Shown piece after piece: positions 1 to 6,290 of a stretch of DNA of 9,953 nt. The stretch covers positions 1 through 9,953 of the forward strand of contig SYGQ01000028.1 in NCBI GenBank assembly GCA_005799475.1. The letters run 5' to 3'. This DNA is from Planctomycetia bacterium (GTDB taxonomy: Bacteria > Planctomycetota > Phycisphaerae > Phycisphaerales > SM1A02). Position numbers and translations under genes: made by a program. Numbering within the stretch: position 1 is the stretch's first letter; the number at the start of each line of letters is the position of its first letter. The notes beneath the pieces are model-generated. The model was not told the DNA's origin, searched no databases, and worked only from the letters and a program-made list of their open reading frames with translations.

Positions 1-1
1 C

Positions 2-613
2 GACAAGTTCAAGCTCTTGAATAGCCGTCTCATCATCGATGGCAATGTCAAGATCGTGATGAAGGCGCGCATGTGGTTCGACCTCGACGCGAAGAGCTTC
101 GAGATGACGAACTCGGCCATCGAACTCAAAGGGAACTCGCAGCTGCTGCTCTTCATCGCCTACGACATGGTGTCGACGGGTTCGTGGGTTGGCGCGGACT
201 ACACATGTCCGAGCGGAACCGGTACGGCCGCAGCAGGCGATCCACACCGAAAGAAGTGGCTCAATCAGTGGACCGCGACGGCGTGCGATCCGACGCCGCC
301 AATGGAGCCGCGCTATCTCGAGCCCTGGCGCGTCCGCATCTTCCCCGACCCGGCATTTCTCTCCTCGATCTTCTTGTGGGACTTCAACTCAAGTTCGATC
401 ATCGGCTCGATCTACATGCCCACGAATCCCGTGATCCTCCGGGGCAACACCGAGATCTACGGTCGCATCGCCGCCAACCATGTGATCCTGCGCGACGAGG
501 CGAGCTTCTTCTACGACCACGCACTCGACGACATCACAGGCCTCACGGAAGGGGCGCCTCCACCTCGTGGAGGAACGCAACAGATCCCAACCCGCATCCA
601 GATCAACTTCTGA
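2..613 (+). CDS. PilX-like / DUF7305-type pilus-associated protein, C-terminal part (5' end outside window)
   Basis: The frame is already open at base 2 and ends at TGA 611-613, so this is the last 203 residues of a longer protein; the in-frame TTG at 17 is not a credible start. The fragment is rich in short beta-type stretches (LIIDGNVKIVMKA, SSIIGSIYMPTNPVILRGN). It ends with the pattern GxIxANxVILRDEASFFYDHAL, which resembles the DUF7305 domain at the C terminus of PilX-like minor pilin proteins, where a 'GxixAxxixLxGnaxxhyDxaL' motif is typical. Two cysteines (in TCPSG and ACDPT) could form a disulphide. A prepilin-type N terminus would lie upstream and cannot be seen. The following pseudopilin begins 2 nt after the stop, so the two are probably co-translated. 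Family membership is by motif recall only; the role (minor pilin or pilus-tip/assembly factor) is inferred from it and the neighbours. Confidence 0.68.
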   Translation, partial: DKFKLLNSRLIIDGNVKIVMKARMWFDLDAKSFEMTNSAIELKGNSQLLLFIAYDMVSTGSWVGADYTCPSGTGTAAAGDPHRKKWLNQWTATACDPTPPMEPRYLEPWRVRIFPDPAFLSSIFLWDFNSSSIIGSIYMPTNPVILRGNTEIYGRIAANHVILRDEASFFYDHALDDITGLTEGAPPPRGGTQQIPTRIQINF

Positions 614-615
614 AC

Positions 616-1089
616 ATGCCACGAGCCTTCACACTTATCGAACTCCTCATCGCGGTCATCATCATTGCGATCGTCGCTGCGCTCGCGCTTCCGATGTTCT
701 CGGACCGTGACGGCGACCGTCTCACGGCCGCCAAACACAGGCTCTGGGCGGACATCCAATATGCGCAGGCCTGGACGATCGCGAACCCATCTAGCCCTGC
801 ACGGATTCGCTTTCTGGAAAATGGTTATGTCATCGAAGGACCACCTGACGGGGGGGCGGTCCGCTTCGATTCAGGAGGTTTCGCTGAGGCTTCGGGCGTG
901 AAGCTTTCCGTGTCCGATGTTCCCGCGGACGGGATCCCGTTTAGCCACTCTGGTGCGCTGAGCGTTGGTCTCGACGCGCCGGAACCGAGGATTCACCTCT
1001 CGACCGAGGGTGGCGTGGAGTCGGTCGACCTTGTGCTGCAACCCACCTCCGGCCAGATCCGTCTGGAAAAACAAACGCCCACTCCATAA
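616..1089 (+). CDS. GspH-like prepilin-type pseudopilin
   Basis: This 157-residue protein begins MPRAFTLIELLIAVIIIAIV, a class III (type IV prepilin) signal: a four-residue leader, then Phe+1 and Glu+5 of the mature protein, then a hydrophobic helix to about residue 25. Prepilin peptidase would cut between Ala4 and Phe5; Gly is usual at -1, so Ala is a tolerated but less common choice. After the helix comes the GspH-like stretch 'LWADIQYAQAWTIANP', then a beta-rich C-terminal half. The length fits minor pseudopilins (about 150-180 aa). ATG 616 is the only start that gives the signal; the frame is open further upstream but there it is antisense-like, Arg/His-rich shadow sequence. There is no Shine-Dalgarno sequence, and the start sits 2 nt after the preceding stop, so translation is probably coupled. 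It likely forms part of the pilus or pseudopilus whose pore is the secretin encoded next. Confidence 0.88.
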   Translation: MPRAFTLIELLIAVIIIAIVAALALPMFSDRDGDRLTAAKHRLWADIQYAQAWTIANPSSPARIRFLENGYVIEGPPDGGAVRFDSGGFAEASGVKLSVSDVPADGIPFSHSGALSVGLDAPEPRIHLSTEGGVESVDLVLQPTSGQIRLEKQTPTP

Positions 1090-1187
1090 TGAGCCGAAGT
1101 CAAGTCTTGGGAGTTGTCAGAGTTGTTCCAGACAGCACCCAACGCATGTCACACTGGTCACAGCCAGCTTGTGGTTATCGGTATCCC
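1090..1187 (+). other. Short non-coding gap upstream of the secretin gene
   Basis: The secretin frame is open here from an ATG at 1089 that overlaps the TAA of the pseudopilin. However, only about 45% of third codon positions are G or C across these 33 codons, against roughly 80% in the neighbouring genes, and the translation has no signal-peptide or domain character. I read this as leader DNA. It contains a direct repeat GAGTTGT at 1111-1117 and 1120-1126 (9 bp apart) and an imperfect inverted repeat at 1150-1173. No convincing -35/-10 pair was found. Confidence 0.6.
1150..1173 (+). promoter_or_regulatory. Imperfect hairpin just upstream of the secretin start
   Basis: CACACTGG (1150-1157) can pair with CCAG (1164-1167) and TGTG (1170-1173), giving an 8-bp stem with a two-base CT bulge and a six-base loop TCACAG. 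It ends 14 nt before the ATG at 1188. It could affect translation or bind a regulator. It has no U tract, so it is not an intrinsic terminator. An 8-bp imperfect stem can occur by chance. Confidence 0.3.
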
Positions 1188-3182
1188 ATGCACTCCCTCG
1201 TGAAACGGGGAGGCGTGGCGATCGCCATGTTCGCACTGGTGGTACTCACGCGACACTCGCACGGGGCACAGTCGGCGACCGGTGAACCCAGCGCGGTTCC
1301 GCCGGGCGGTTTCGCGCCAACTGGAAAGAGTTCGGCAGCGGGCGCGGCACCTCCTACCACCAACGAGAGTCCCGCAGTCGCGACTCCAACAGCTCCGCCG
1401 CAAGCACCACCAGCAGCGCCAGGGCCAGGGCCGTCGGTGCCGGTTCCACCCGAACCAGCCGCCTTGCCGCCGATTGTTGAGGTCGGGGCCAACGGCGCGA
1501 TCACTCTCTCGGCACAGAATGTCCCGATCGACTCGCTGTTAGAACTTCTGTCAGTCCGCAGCAAGCAGAACATCGTCGCGAGCGACAAGGTTGAAGGAAA
1601 AGTCTCCGTCAACCTCTTCGAAGTGCCGTTCAATGAGGCGCTCGAAGCAATCCTTGGCGTGAACGGGCTCGTCTCGGTCCGCCAGGGCGCGTTCATCTTC
1701 GTCTACACACAGGCGGAGTTCGCTAGCGCGGAGCAGGCCAAGCGCCAAGTGGGGACTCGGGTGTTCACGCTGCAGTTCCTCAATGCGGCCGACGCGGAGG
1801 GATTCGTCAAGCCCATCCTCTCCAAGGAAGGTCAGTTGGCCTCGCGTGGAACCGTCACGCAGGGCTTCTCTCCGACAGTCGAGAACGGCGGTGCGGATGA
1901 CTATGCGTTCACCGCACGCATCGTTGTGACCGATTACTCAAGCAATCTTGAGGAGATCGCGCGGGTGCTCAAGGAAATCGATGTCGCGCCGCAGCAAGTG
2001 CGCGTTGAGGCGACGGTGGTCTCAGCCAACATCGACGAGAACAATGCGTACGGACTCGATATCGCGGCCATCGGCAACCTGAACTTCCAGAACATCGTGG
2101 CGAGCGCGATTCCCCCGCTCGGGATCCCTGGCGCGCTCCAGTCGGGCAAGAATGCCAATGGCGAGTTCCTGCCCAACTACCCGAACAGTGGCAAGGCGGT
2201 GGCCATCACCAATGAGACCACGCTGCCAGGTTCGCCGGACCCGAATGTCAAGGTGGGCGTCACCGCGAACGATGTCGCGGTCTTCCTCACAATCCTCGAC
2301 GATGTGACCGACCTCACCGTGCTCGCGCGACCGTCCGTCACATGTCTCAACCGTCAACGCGCCGCCGTCCTCATTGGCGAGCGTGTCGCGTACCTCTCAT
2401 CGACCCAGAACCAGACGAGCACGACGCAGACGGTCGAGTATCTCGACACAGGCATCGAGTTGACATTCCGTCCGTTCATCACCGATGACGGCATGATTCG
2501 CATGGAGTTGAGGCCCAAGATCTCCGACTACACGCTGCGTGTGATCGGAGTTCCTGGCGGCGGGAACACGCAGGTGCCCGACGAGTCGAGCCAGGAACTT
2601 CGGACCAATGTGCGTGTGCGCAGCGGCCAGACGATCGTGCTCGGCGGGCTCTTCAGCGACAAGATCACGAGCAAGCGCCGACAGGTGCCGTTCCTCAGCG
2701 AGATCCCGTTGGTTGGTGGCGCCCTCAAAGGCCAGGCCGATCAGGTCAGTCGTCAGGAGATCATTTTCCTCGTGACGCCGACGGTGATCGAAGACGAGAA
2801 GCTCTACGAGGAGGGGCGAGATTCGCTCGAGGTGGCGCAAAATGTGCGAGTTGGAGCTCGCGCGGGACTCCTTCCCTTCTCGCGCGAGCAGGTCACGGGC
2901 AACTACCAGCAGGACGCGTTCGAAGCGTACGGCCGCGGTGATACAGCGAAGGCGCTTTACTACGCCAACGCGGCGCTTCGCATGAAACCGATCTCGCCGG
3001 CCCTCCAACAGCTGCGCGAACGCCTGACGGCCATGCCCGGATCCGACTTCCAAACCGCCGTCGATGAGACAGTCATCGAGCGCCGCACCTTTTCTCCGAA
3101 CACTCCAAGCATGATGCCAAAGGTGGACATCTCGCCCAGGCCGGTGCCGCCAGAGTTACCACCCGCCCTCAGGTGGCCATGA
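1188..3182 (+). CDS. Secretin (GspD/PilQ family) outer-membrane pore
   Basis: The predicted 664-residue protein would form the outer-membrane channel of a type II secretion or type IV pilus-like machine. Numbered from ATG 1188: signal peptide 1-27 (basic VKR, hydrophobic GVAIAMFALVVL, likely cut near HGA|QS); Pro/Ala-rich linker about 33-96; an STN/N0-like domain about 105-174 (ITLSAQNVPIDSLLELL...VSVNLFEVPFNEAL); an N1-like ring domain about 190-267 ending EEIARVLKEIDVAPQQV; and the secretin beta-domain about 270-534. The last contains the family hallmark VPFLSEIPLVGG (500-511), preceded by TIVLGGLFSD and followed by IIFLVTPTVI. A C-terminal extension (575-615, FEAYGRGDTAKALYYANAALRMKP) looks like one TPR hairpin, followed by a proline-rich tail. 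I chose 1188 over ATG 1089 because it places the signal peptide at the N terminus and the sequence between them lacks coding GC3 bias. No Shine-Dalgarno sequence precedes either start. The TPR lipoprotein gene follows 13 nt later. Confidence 0.9.
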   Translation: MHSLVKRGGVAIAMFALVVLTRHSHGAQSATGEPSAVPPGGFAPTGKSSAAGAAPPTTNESPAVATPTAPPQAPPAAPGPGPSVPVPPEPAALPPIVEVGANGAITLSAQNVPIDSLLELLSVRSKQNIVASDKVEGKVSVNLFEVPFNEALEAILGVNGLVSVRQGAFIFVYTQAEFASAEQAKRQVGTRVFTLQFLNAADAEGFVKPILSKEGQLASRGTVTQGFSPTVENGGADDYAFTARIVVTDYSSNLEEIARVLKEIDVAPQQVRVEATVVSANIDENNAYGLDIAAIGNLNFQNIVASAIPPLGIPGALQSGKNANGEFLPNYPNSGKAVAITNETTLPGSPDPNVKVGVTANDVAVFLTILDDVTDLTVLARPSVTCLNRQRAAVLIGERVAYLSSTQNQTSTTQTVEYLDTGIELTFRPFITDDGMIRMELRPKISDYTLRVIGVPGGGNTQVPDESSQELRTNVRVRSGQTIVLGGLFSDKITSKRRQVPFLSEIPLVGGALKGQADQVSRQEIIFLVTPTVIEDEKLYEEGRDSLEVAQNVRVGARAGLLPFSREQVTGNYQQDAFEAYGRGDTAKALYYANAALRMKPISPALQQLRERLTAMPGSDFQTAVDETVIERRTFSPNTPSMMPKVDISPRPVPPELPPALRWP

Positions 3183-3187
3183 AGGAG
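3182..3187 (+). promoter_or_regulatory. Strong ribosome-binding site for the GTG-started TPR lipoprotein
   Basis: AAGGAG lies 8 nt before GTG 3196 and overlaps the last base of the secretin stop codon (TGA 3180-3182). It settles the GTG start, which also gives a perfect lipoprotein signal. The overlap implies that the two genes share a transcript and may be translationally coupled. Confidence 0.8.
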
Positions 3188-3195
3188 ACCAAACG

Positions 3196-4341
3196 GTGAA
3201 TCCATCACGAACACTTTTCTCTCTTGTCGCCATCGCCGCGGGGACGCTCGCAGGTTGTGGCGGTCCGACGACAACGGGGCTTGAGGCGCGCAAGGCCGCA
3301 AACGACCGGTTCAATCGAGTCGGCGCCGGCGTGTCGGTCGACCAAGCAGTACAGGCCCTCCATGCCGGGCAGTTCAAGGATGCCCTCACGCACATTGACC
3401 GCGCGGTCACCTCGTTCCCAGACGACGCCGCCGCGCGCCTCCTGCGCGGGCGGATCGTCCTCGAGATGGGTCGCCTTGAGTTGGCGATGACCGAGTTCAA
3501 GAACGCGTCGACGCTCGACCCGTCATGCGACGAGTGCCACTACTACGAGGGAGTCGTGTATCAGCGGTGGGGTCGTGACGAAGAAGCGCTCAACGCGTAC
3601 GACGCCGCGCTCATGCTCGTGCCCAACAACACGCATTACCTCCTCGCGCACGCGGAGACACTTGTCGTCCTCGGTCGAATCACTGAGGCGCAGCAACTGA
3701 TCGAAGATTCGGAATGCCACTTCGAGTTCAACTCGGCGCTGGCGCACCTCCGTTCCGAGATCGCATTGGCGGAGGGGGACCTCCCCCGCGCGCTGCAGAC
3801 CATGGAGCTCGCCGTCACACTCGCGTCGGACCCGTCGGTCTATCAAGAGGACCTCGCGCACATCGCCTTTCGGGCCCGCGAGTGGGATCGTTGCCTCATC
3901 GCACTTGATGCGCTTCCAGAGGCGGTTCAAGATCGCGATGACCTCATGCGCGCCCGGGCCCGCTGCCTTGCAATGACCGGCCGGGCGCTTGAAGCCCGTG
4001 ACGCACTGCTTGCGCAGGAGAAGCGAGTCGCAGTCAACGGCGAAACACTTCCGGCCGAGCACGATCTCACGCTGGGCTACATCGCGTCGATGGTCGACGA
4101 TTGGCAGCGAGTCGATCAATGTGGTCGGCGGCTTATAGGACGAACACCCAACCTTGCCGATGGCTACATCCTCAAGGGGATGGCTTCGGAGCACACGGGT
4201 GATCTTCACGCGGCGATCGTGTTCTTTCAGAAGGCCACGCGGCTCGCCCCAGAGCGTCGCATGGCTCGTGAACTCCTCGCAAGAGCCGAGGCAGCAGACC
4301 TCGCAAGCGGTGGGGTGATCGTCGGCGTCATGCCGCGCTGA
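3196..4341 (+). CDS. TPR-repeat outer-envelope lipoprotein, possible secretin pilotin
   Basis: The 381-residue protein starts with a type II signal peptide: hydrophobic LFSLVAIAAGTLAGC with lipobox LAGC (18-21), so Cys21 would be lipidated. It then carries tetratricopeptide-type helical hairpins at about 47-77, 80-110, 114-144, 147-176, 181-210 and 322-354, with the usual small/large pattern (for example GRDEEALNAYDAALMLVPNN and GDLHAAIVFFQKATRLAPE). The middle part, 215-320, is helical but diverged. A TPR lipoprotein directly downstream of a secretin recalls the pilotins PilF/PilW (about 230-250 aa, six TPRs), which bring secretin subunits to the outer membrane. This protein is about 130 residues longer and could instead be a general assembly scaffold. 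Six cysteines besides the lipid Cys (C111, C114, C174, C233, C257, C309), among them a CDEC pair, are unusual for a TPR protein and may form disulphides in the periplasm. The pilotin role is inferred from class and position, not shown. Confidence 0.85.
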   Translation: MNPSRTLFSLVAIAAGTLAGCGGPTTTGLEARKAANDRFNRVGAGVSVDQAVQALHAGQFKDALTHIDRAVTSFPDDAAARLLRGRIVLEMGRLELAMTEFKNASTLDPSCDECHYYEGVVYQRWGRDEEALNAYDAALMLVPNNTHYLLAHAETLVVLGRITEAQQLIEDSECHFEFNSALAHLRSEIALAEGDLPRALQTMELAVTLASDPSVYQEDLAHIAFRAREWDRCLIALDALPEAVQDRDDLMRARARCLAMTGRALEARDALLAQEKRVAVNGETLPAEHDLTLGYIASMVDDWQRVDQCGRRLIGRTPNLADGYILKGMASEHTGDLHAAIVFFQKATRLAPERRMARELLARAEAADLASGGVIVGVMPR

Positions 4342-4383
4342 TTCGGGGGGGCTGGGTTTATGTAGTTTCGGGTTGGACACGCG

Positions 4384-4391
4384 GCGATACT
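4384..4391 (+). promoter_or_regulatory. Candidate -10 element upstream of the first dockerin-type gene
   Basis: GCGATACT (4384-4391) ends 29 nt before ATG 4421, within the 79-bp gap after the TPR lipoprotein. It resembles GCTAGACT and GCTATTCT ahead of the next two genes. No good -35 hexamer is present (TAGTTT sits 17 bp upstream), so this is a weak call resting on similarity among the three gaps. Confidence 0.3.
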
Positions 4392-4408
4392 GCGCCATGT
4401 TTGGAGCC

Positions 4409-4414
4409 AAGGAG
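4409..4414 (+). promoter_or_regulatory. Ribosome-binding site selecting ATG 4421
   Basis: AAGGAG lies 6 nt before ATG 4421. This favours 4421 over the in-frame upstream ATGs at 4373 (no site) and 4397, and places the hydrophobic signal peptide at the protein start. Confidence 0.75.
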
Positions 4415-4420
4415 AAAGAC

Positions 4421-5461
4421 ATGGTCCCCCGATACATCTCGTGCTCGCTGTCGTTGGCCGTGGTTGCCCCAGGGTTCGCGCAGACCCCTGTGGTCGACGG
4501 CTCGCTCGACGCCTCCTACGGTGCGGCGGTCTCCATTCAGAACACAACAACGGGGTTTGGCGACTCGAACCTTGGGCTGCCCGACGCGGCCAACGGATCC
4601 GAACTGGACAACTGCCATGCGGTCATCGCCGATGGCGTGCTCTATCTCTTCTTCGGCGGGAATCTGGAGACCAACTGGAACAAGTTTGAGCTCTTCATCG
4701 ATGGCGCCATCGGCGGCCAGAACCAGCTTCGTGGCGACAATGCCGATGTCGACTTCAATGGACTCAACCGCATGGGAGGCACGGGGGTGGGTGACGGCCT
4801 CCTCTTCGACGCGTGCTTCAGCGCGAACCTGTATCTCACGCTGACCGCTGGCGGCACGCCAGTGGCGATCCACGCCAACATCGCGCAGGTCCTCACCGAA
4901 GGTGGCGGGACGGGTGTGTATCTGGGCAGCGGCGCGCCCGGAGCGGTACCGATCGTGAATGCGGAGACGGGTGTGTCGGTGGCGCTCAACAATTCAAATG
5001 TTGCCGGTGTCGGCGGAGAGGGCGGCAGCAGCGACGGGGCAGGCGTGGCAACGGGCATCGAAGTCGCGATCCCTCTCGTACTCCTCGGCTACGACGCCGC
5101 CACGCAGTCGAACATCAAGGTGATGGCCGCCATCAATGGATGGGGTCACGGCTGGTTCTCTAACCAATTGATCGGTCCTGTGGGCGGCATGGGGAACTTC
5201 GGTGAGCCGCGCACACTGAGCCTTGAAGGGATTGCGGGCAATCAGTATGCGGTTGTCGTTGTTGATTCCAGCGAGCCTGACTGCCCTGTCGATCCACCCG
5301 CGTGCCCGGCTGATCTCAATGCCGACACGATGGTGGACGGCCTCGACATGACGGCGCTTCTGAGTTGTTGGGGTTCGACTTGTGGAGATGTCGATGGCGA
5401 CGGCATCGCTGGCGGACTCGACATGACTGCGATCCTCGCCGCGTGGGGACCATGCCCCTGA
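4421..5461 (+). CDS. Exported protein of unknown function with cysteine-rich dockerin-like C-terminal repeats
   Basis: The 346-residue protein has a short signal peptide (MVPRYISCSLSLAVVAPGFA|Q, cleavage near 20). The body, about 22-275, begins VVDGSLDASYGAAVSIQNT and contains 'VLYLFFGGNLETNWNKFELFIDG'. This resembles a beta-rich exported domain that I associate with planctomycete surface proteins and whose function is not known to me. The C terminus (298-343) is a pair of EF-hand-like repeats: D298-x-N300-x-D302-xxx-D306-GLD309-MTALLSCWG and D323-x-D325-x-D327-...-GLD334-MTAILAAWG. The acidic residues at positions 1, 3, 5, 9 and 12 match the calcium loop of dockerins. Five cysteines (288, 295, 316, 321, 345) surround the repeats and could lock them by disulphides outside the cytoplasm. 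The module probably serves anchoring or sorting. NCBI annotation uses the name 'GC-type dockerin domain' for similar tails, which I recall but did not check. The gene appears to be transcribed on its own, from a 79-bp gap. Confidence 0.82.
   Translation: MVPRYISCSLSLAVVAPGFAQTPVVDGSLDASYGAAVSIQNTTTGFGDSNLGLPDAANGSELDNCHAVIADGVLYLFFGGNLETNWNKFELFIDGAIGGQNQLRGDNADVDFNGLNRMGGTGVGDGLLFDACFSANLYLTLTAGGTPVAIHANIAQVLTEGGGTGVYLGSGAPGAVPIVNAETGVSVALNNSNVAGVGGEGGSSDGAGVATGIEVAIPLVLLGYDAATQSNIKVMAAINGWGHGWFSNQLIGPVGGMGNFGEPRTLSLEGIAGNQYAVVVVDSSEPDCPVDPPACPADLNADTMVDGLDMTALLSCWGSTCGDVDGDGIAGGLDMTAILAAWGPCP
5312..5458 (+). repeat. Dockerin-like repeat pair encoded at the end of the 4421 gene
   Basis: Two related units, each about 25 codons, encode DLNADTMVDGLDMTALLSCWG and DVDGDGIAGGLDMTAILAAWG. 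The first shares an exact 17-nt run, GACGGCCTCGACATGAC (5336-5352), with the tail of the GH13 gene (8319-8335). Both tails share the core GLDMT and an aromatic WG end, so they belong to one module family. Confidence 0.8.
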
Positions 5462-5481
5462 AGCGTCGCGTCTGAGACTTG

Positions 5482-5489
5482 GCTAGACT
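5482..5489 (+). promoter_or_regulatory. Candidate -10 element upstream of the SYLF gene
   Basis: GCTAGACT (5482-5489) in GGCTAGACTTCTCGCG lies 51 nt before ATG 5541. It matches GGCTATTCTTCGCG ahead of the GH13 gene closely. There is no recognisable -35 hexamer at 16-18 bp, so an extended or atypical promoter, or a different sigma factor, would be needed. Confidence 0.35.
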
Positions 5490-5527
5490 TCTCGCGTCGG
5501 CGCAGTGCAAGCGCCCATCGCACCTTT

Positions 5528-5533
5528 GGGAGG
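5528..5533 (+). promoter_or_regulatory. Ribosome-binding site selecting ATG 5541
   Basis: GGGAGG lies 7 nt before ATG 5541. This rejects the upstream GTG at 5505, which would add 12 residues in front of the signal peptide. Confidence 0.75.
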
Positions 5534-5540
5534 TCTCGCC

Positions 5541-6215
5541 ATGACACGGATTGTCGCAGCGTTCGCATCGTCTCGTCTTTTCTTGGGTCTCGCGGCATCG
5601 TGCCTCGCCTTGGCGGGCGGATGCAAGTCGCAGAACCCCATGCTCGATCATGTGACCGAGGGGCTCAATGCCCTCAACGCGATCCAAACTTCAGGCAAGC
5701 CGATTCCCCCGGCAGAGTTGAAGTCGTGTGCGGGCGTTGCACTGCTTGAGTGCTTCCAGATGGGCGTCGTCTTCGGTGGCATGGGCGGCAATGGCGTCGC
5801 AGTCAAGCGTCTTTCGTCGGGATGGTCGCCGCCGGTGGCGATCGGCCTCGTCAAGGGAGACTTCGGCGCGCTCATCGGTGGCCAGCATGTGGATCTCGTG
5901 ATGGTGTTCGATGACGCATCCGCCTTTGAGACATTCGTGACCGCCGGCAGTTACTTCTGGGCGGGGGCCGATGGCACTGCGGGCAGCGCGACGGGGAACA
6001 CGCAGGCGAGCGGACCGCCGGTCAAGGTGTTCATGACCGCAGGGGGCCTCTACGCAGGCGCGTCGATCGGCGGTGTCGGCATCATTCTGAAGCCCGACGC
6101 CAACACGGCCGGCTATGGCGCCGAGGCCACACCCATCGACATCCTCAACGGGAAGTTCGCACAGCCCGCTGGTGGAACTGAATTGGCAAAGAAACTCGAT
6201 TCGGCCTCGGAGTGA
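5541..6215 (+). CDS. SYLF-domain (Ysc84/DUF500) probable lipoprotein
   Basis: The 224-residue protein has a hydrophobic signal (RLFLGLAASCLALAGGC) ending in an atypical lipobox: Cys28 is preceded by AGG rather than LAG, so lipidation is likely but not certain. Residues about 40-210 match the SYLF lipid-binding family in order: IPPAELKSCAGVAL (55-68), glycine-rich VVFGGMGGNGVAVKR (76-90), WSPPVAIGL (95-103), FGALIGGQHVDLVMVF (108-123), then VKVFMTAGGLYAGASIGGVGI (161-181) and YGAEATPIDILNG (192-204). Eukaryotic SYLF proteins (Ysc84, SH3YL1) bind phosphoinositides; the bacterial exported forms have no settled role. Its length is usual for bacterial members. It is flanked by gaps with similar -10-like sequences and lies between the two genes for dockerin-tailed proteins, but that position alone does not give a function. 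Confidence 0.87.
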   Translation: MTRIVAAFASSRLFLGLAASCLALAGGCKSQNPMLDHVTEGLNALNAIQTSGKPIPPAELKSCAGVALLECFQMGVVFGGMGGNGVAVKRLSSGWSPPVAIGLVKGDFGALIGGQHVDLVMVFDDASAFETFVTAGSYFWAGADGTAGSATGNTQASGPPVKVFMTAGGLYAGASIGGVGIILKPDANTAGYGAEATPIDILNGKFAQPAGGTELAKKLDSASE

Positions 6216-6271
6216 ACAACTCAGTTTCTGGGGGATTCGCGCCCAGGCGGGGGGAAGTCCATCGATTCTGG

Positions 6272-6279
6272 GCTATTCT
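6272..6279 (+). promoter_or_regulatory. Candidate -10 element close to the GH13 start
   Basis: GCTATTCT (6272-6279) ends 11 nt before ATG 6291. If it is a -10 element, transcription would begin only about 4-6 nt before the start codon, giving a nearly leaderless mRNA. That agrees with the absence of any Shine-Dalgarno sequence before 6291. No -35 hexamer is recognisable. Confidence 0.4.
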
Positions 6280-6290
6280 TCGCGTGCAGC

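Noticed and set aside
73..615. Upstream in-frame extension of the pseudopilin frame to an ATG at 73
   Set aside because: The translation is Arg/His-rich with no domain character and overlaps the PilX-like gene in another frame. The prepilin signal must be N-terminal, which fixes ATG 616.
1284..1475. Repetitive-looking Pro/Ala-coding stretch in the secretin gene
   Set aside because: It is a low-complexity linker between signal peptide and N0 domain, common in secretins of GC-rich bacteria, not a DNA repeat array.
2397..3053. Minus-strand open frame of 218 codons opposite the secretin gene
   Set aside because: It is antisense to an unmistakable secretin and its translation is low-complexity Arg/Leu/His-rich, as expected for a shadow frame in GC-rich DNA.
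3523..4437. Minus-strand open frame of 304 codons opposite the TPR lipoprotein
   Set aside because: The plus strand has the ribosome-binding site, lipobox and TPR pattern. The minus translation shows no domain or signal.
5467..5496. Possible terminator hairpin after the 4421 gene (CGCG...AGA / TCT...CGCG)
   Set aside because: The stem is short, bulged by four bases and has a 12-base loop with no U tract. It also overlaps the -10-like motif, so I do not call a terminator.
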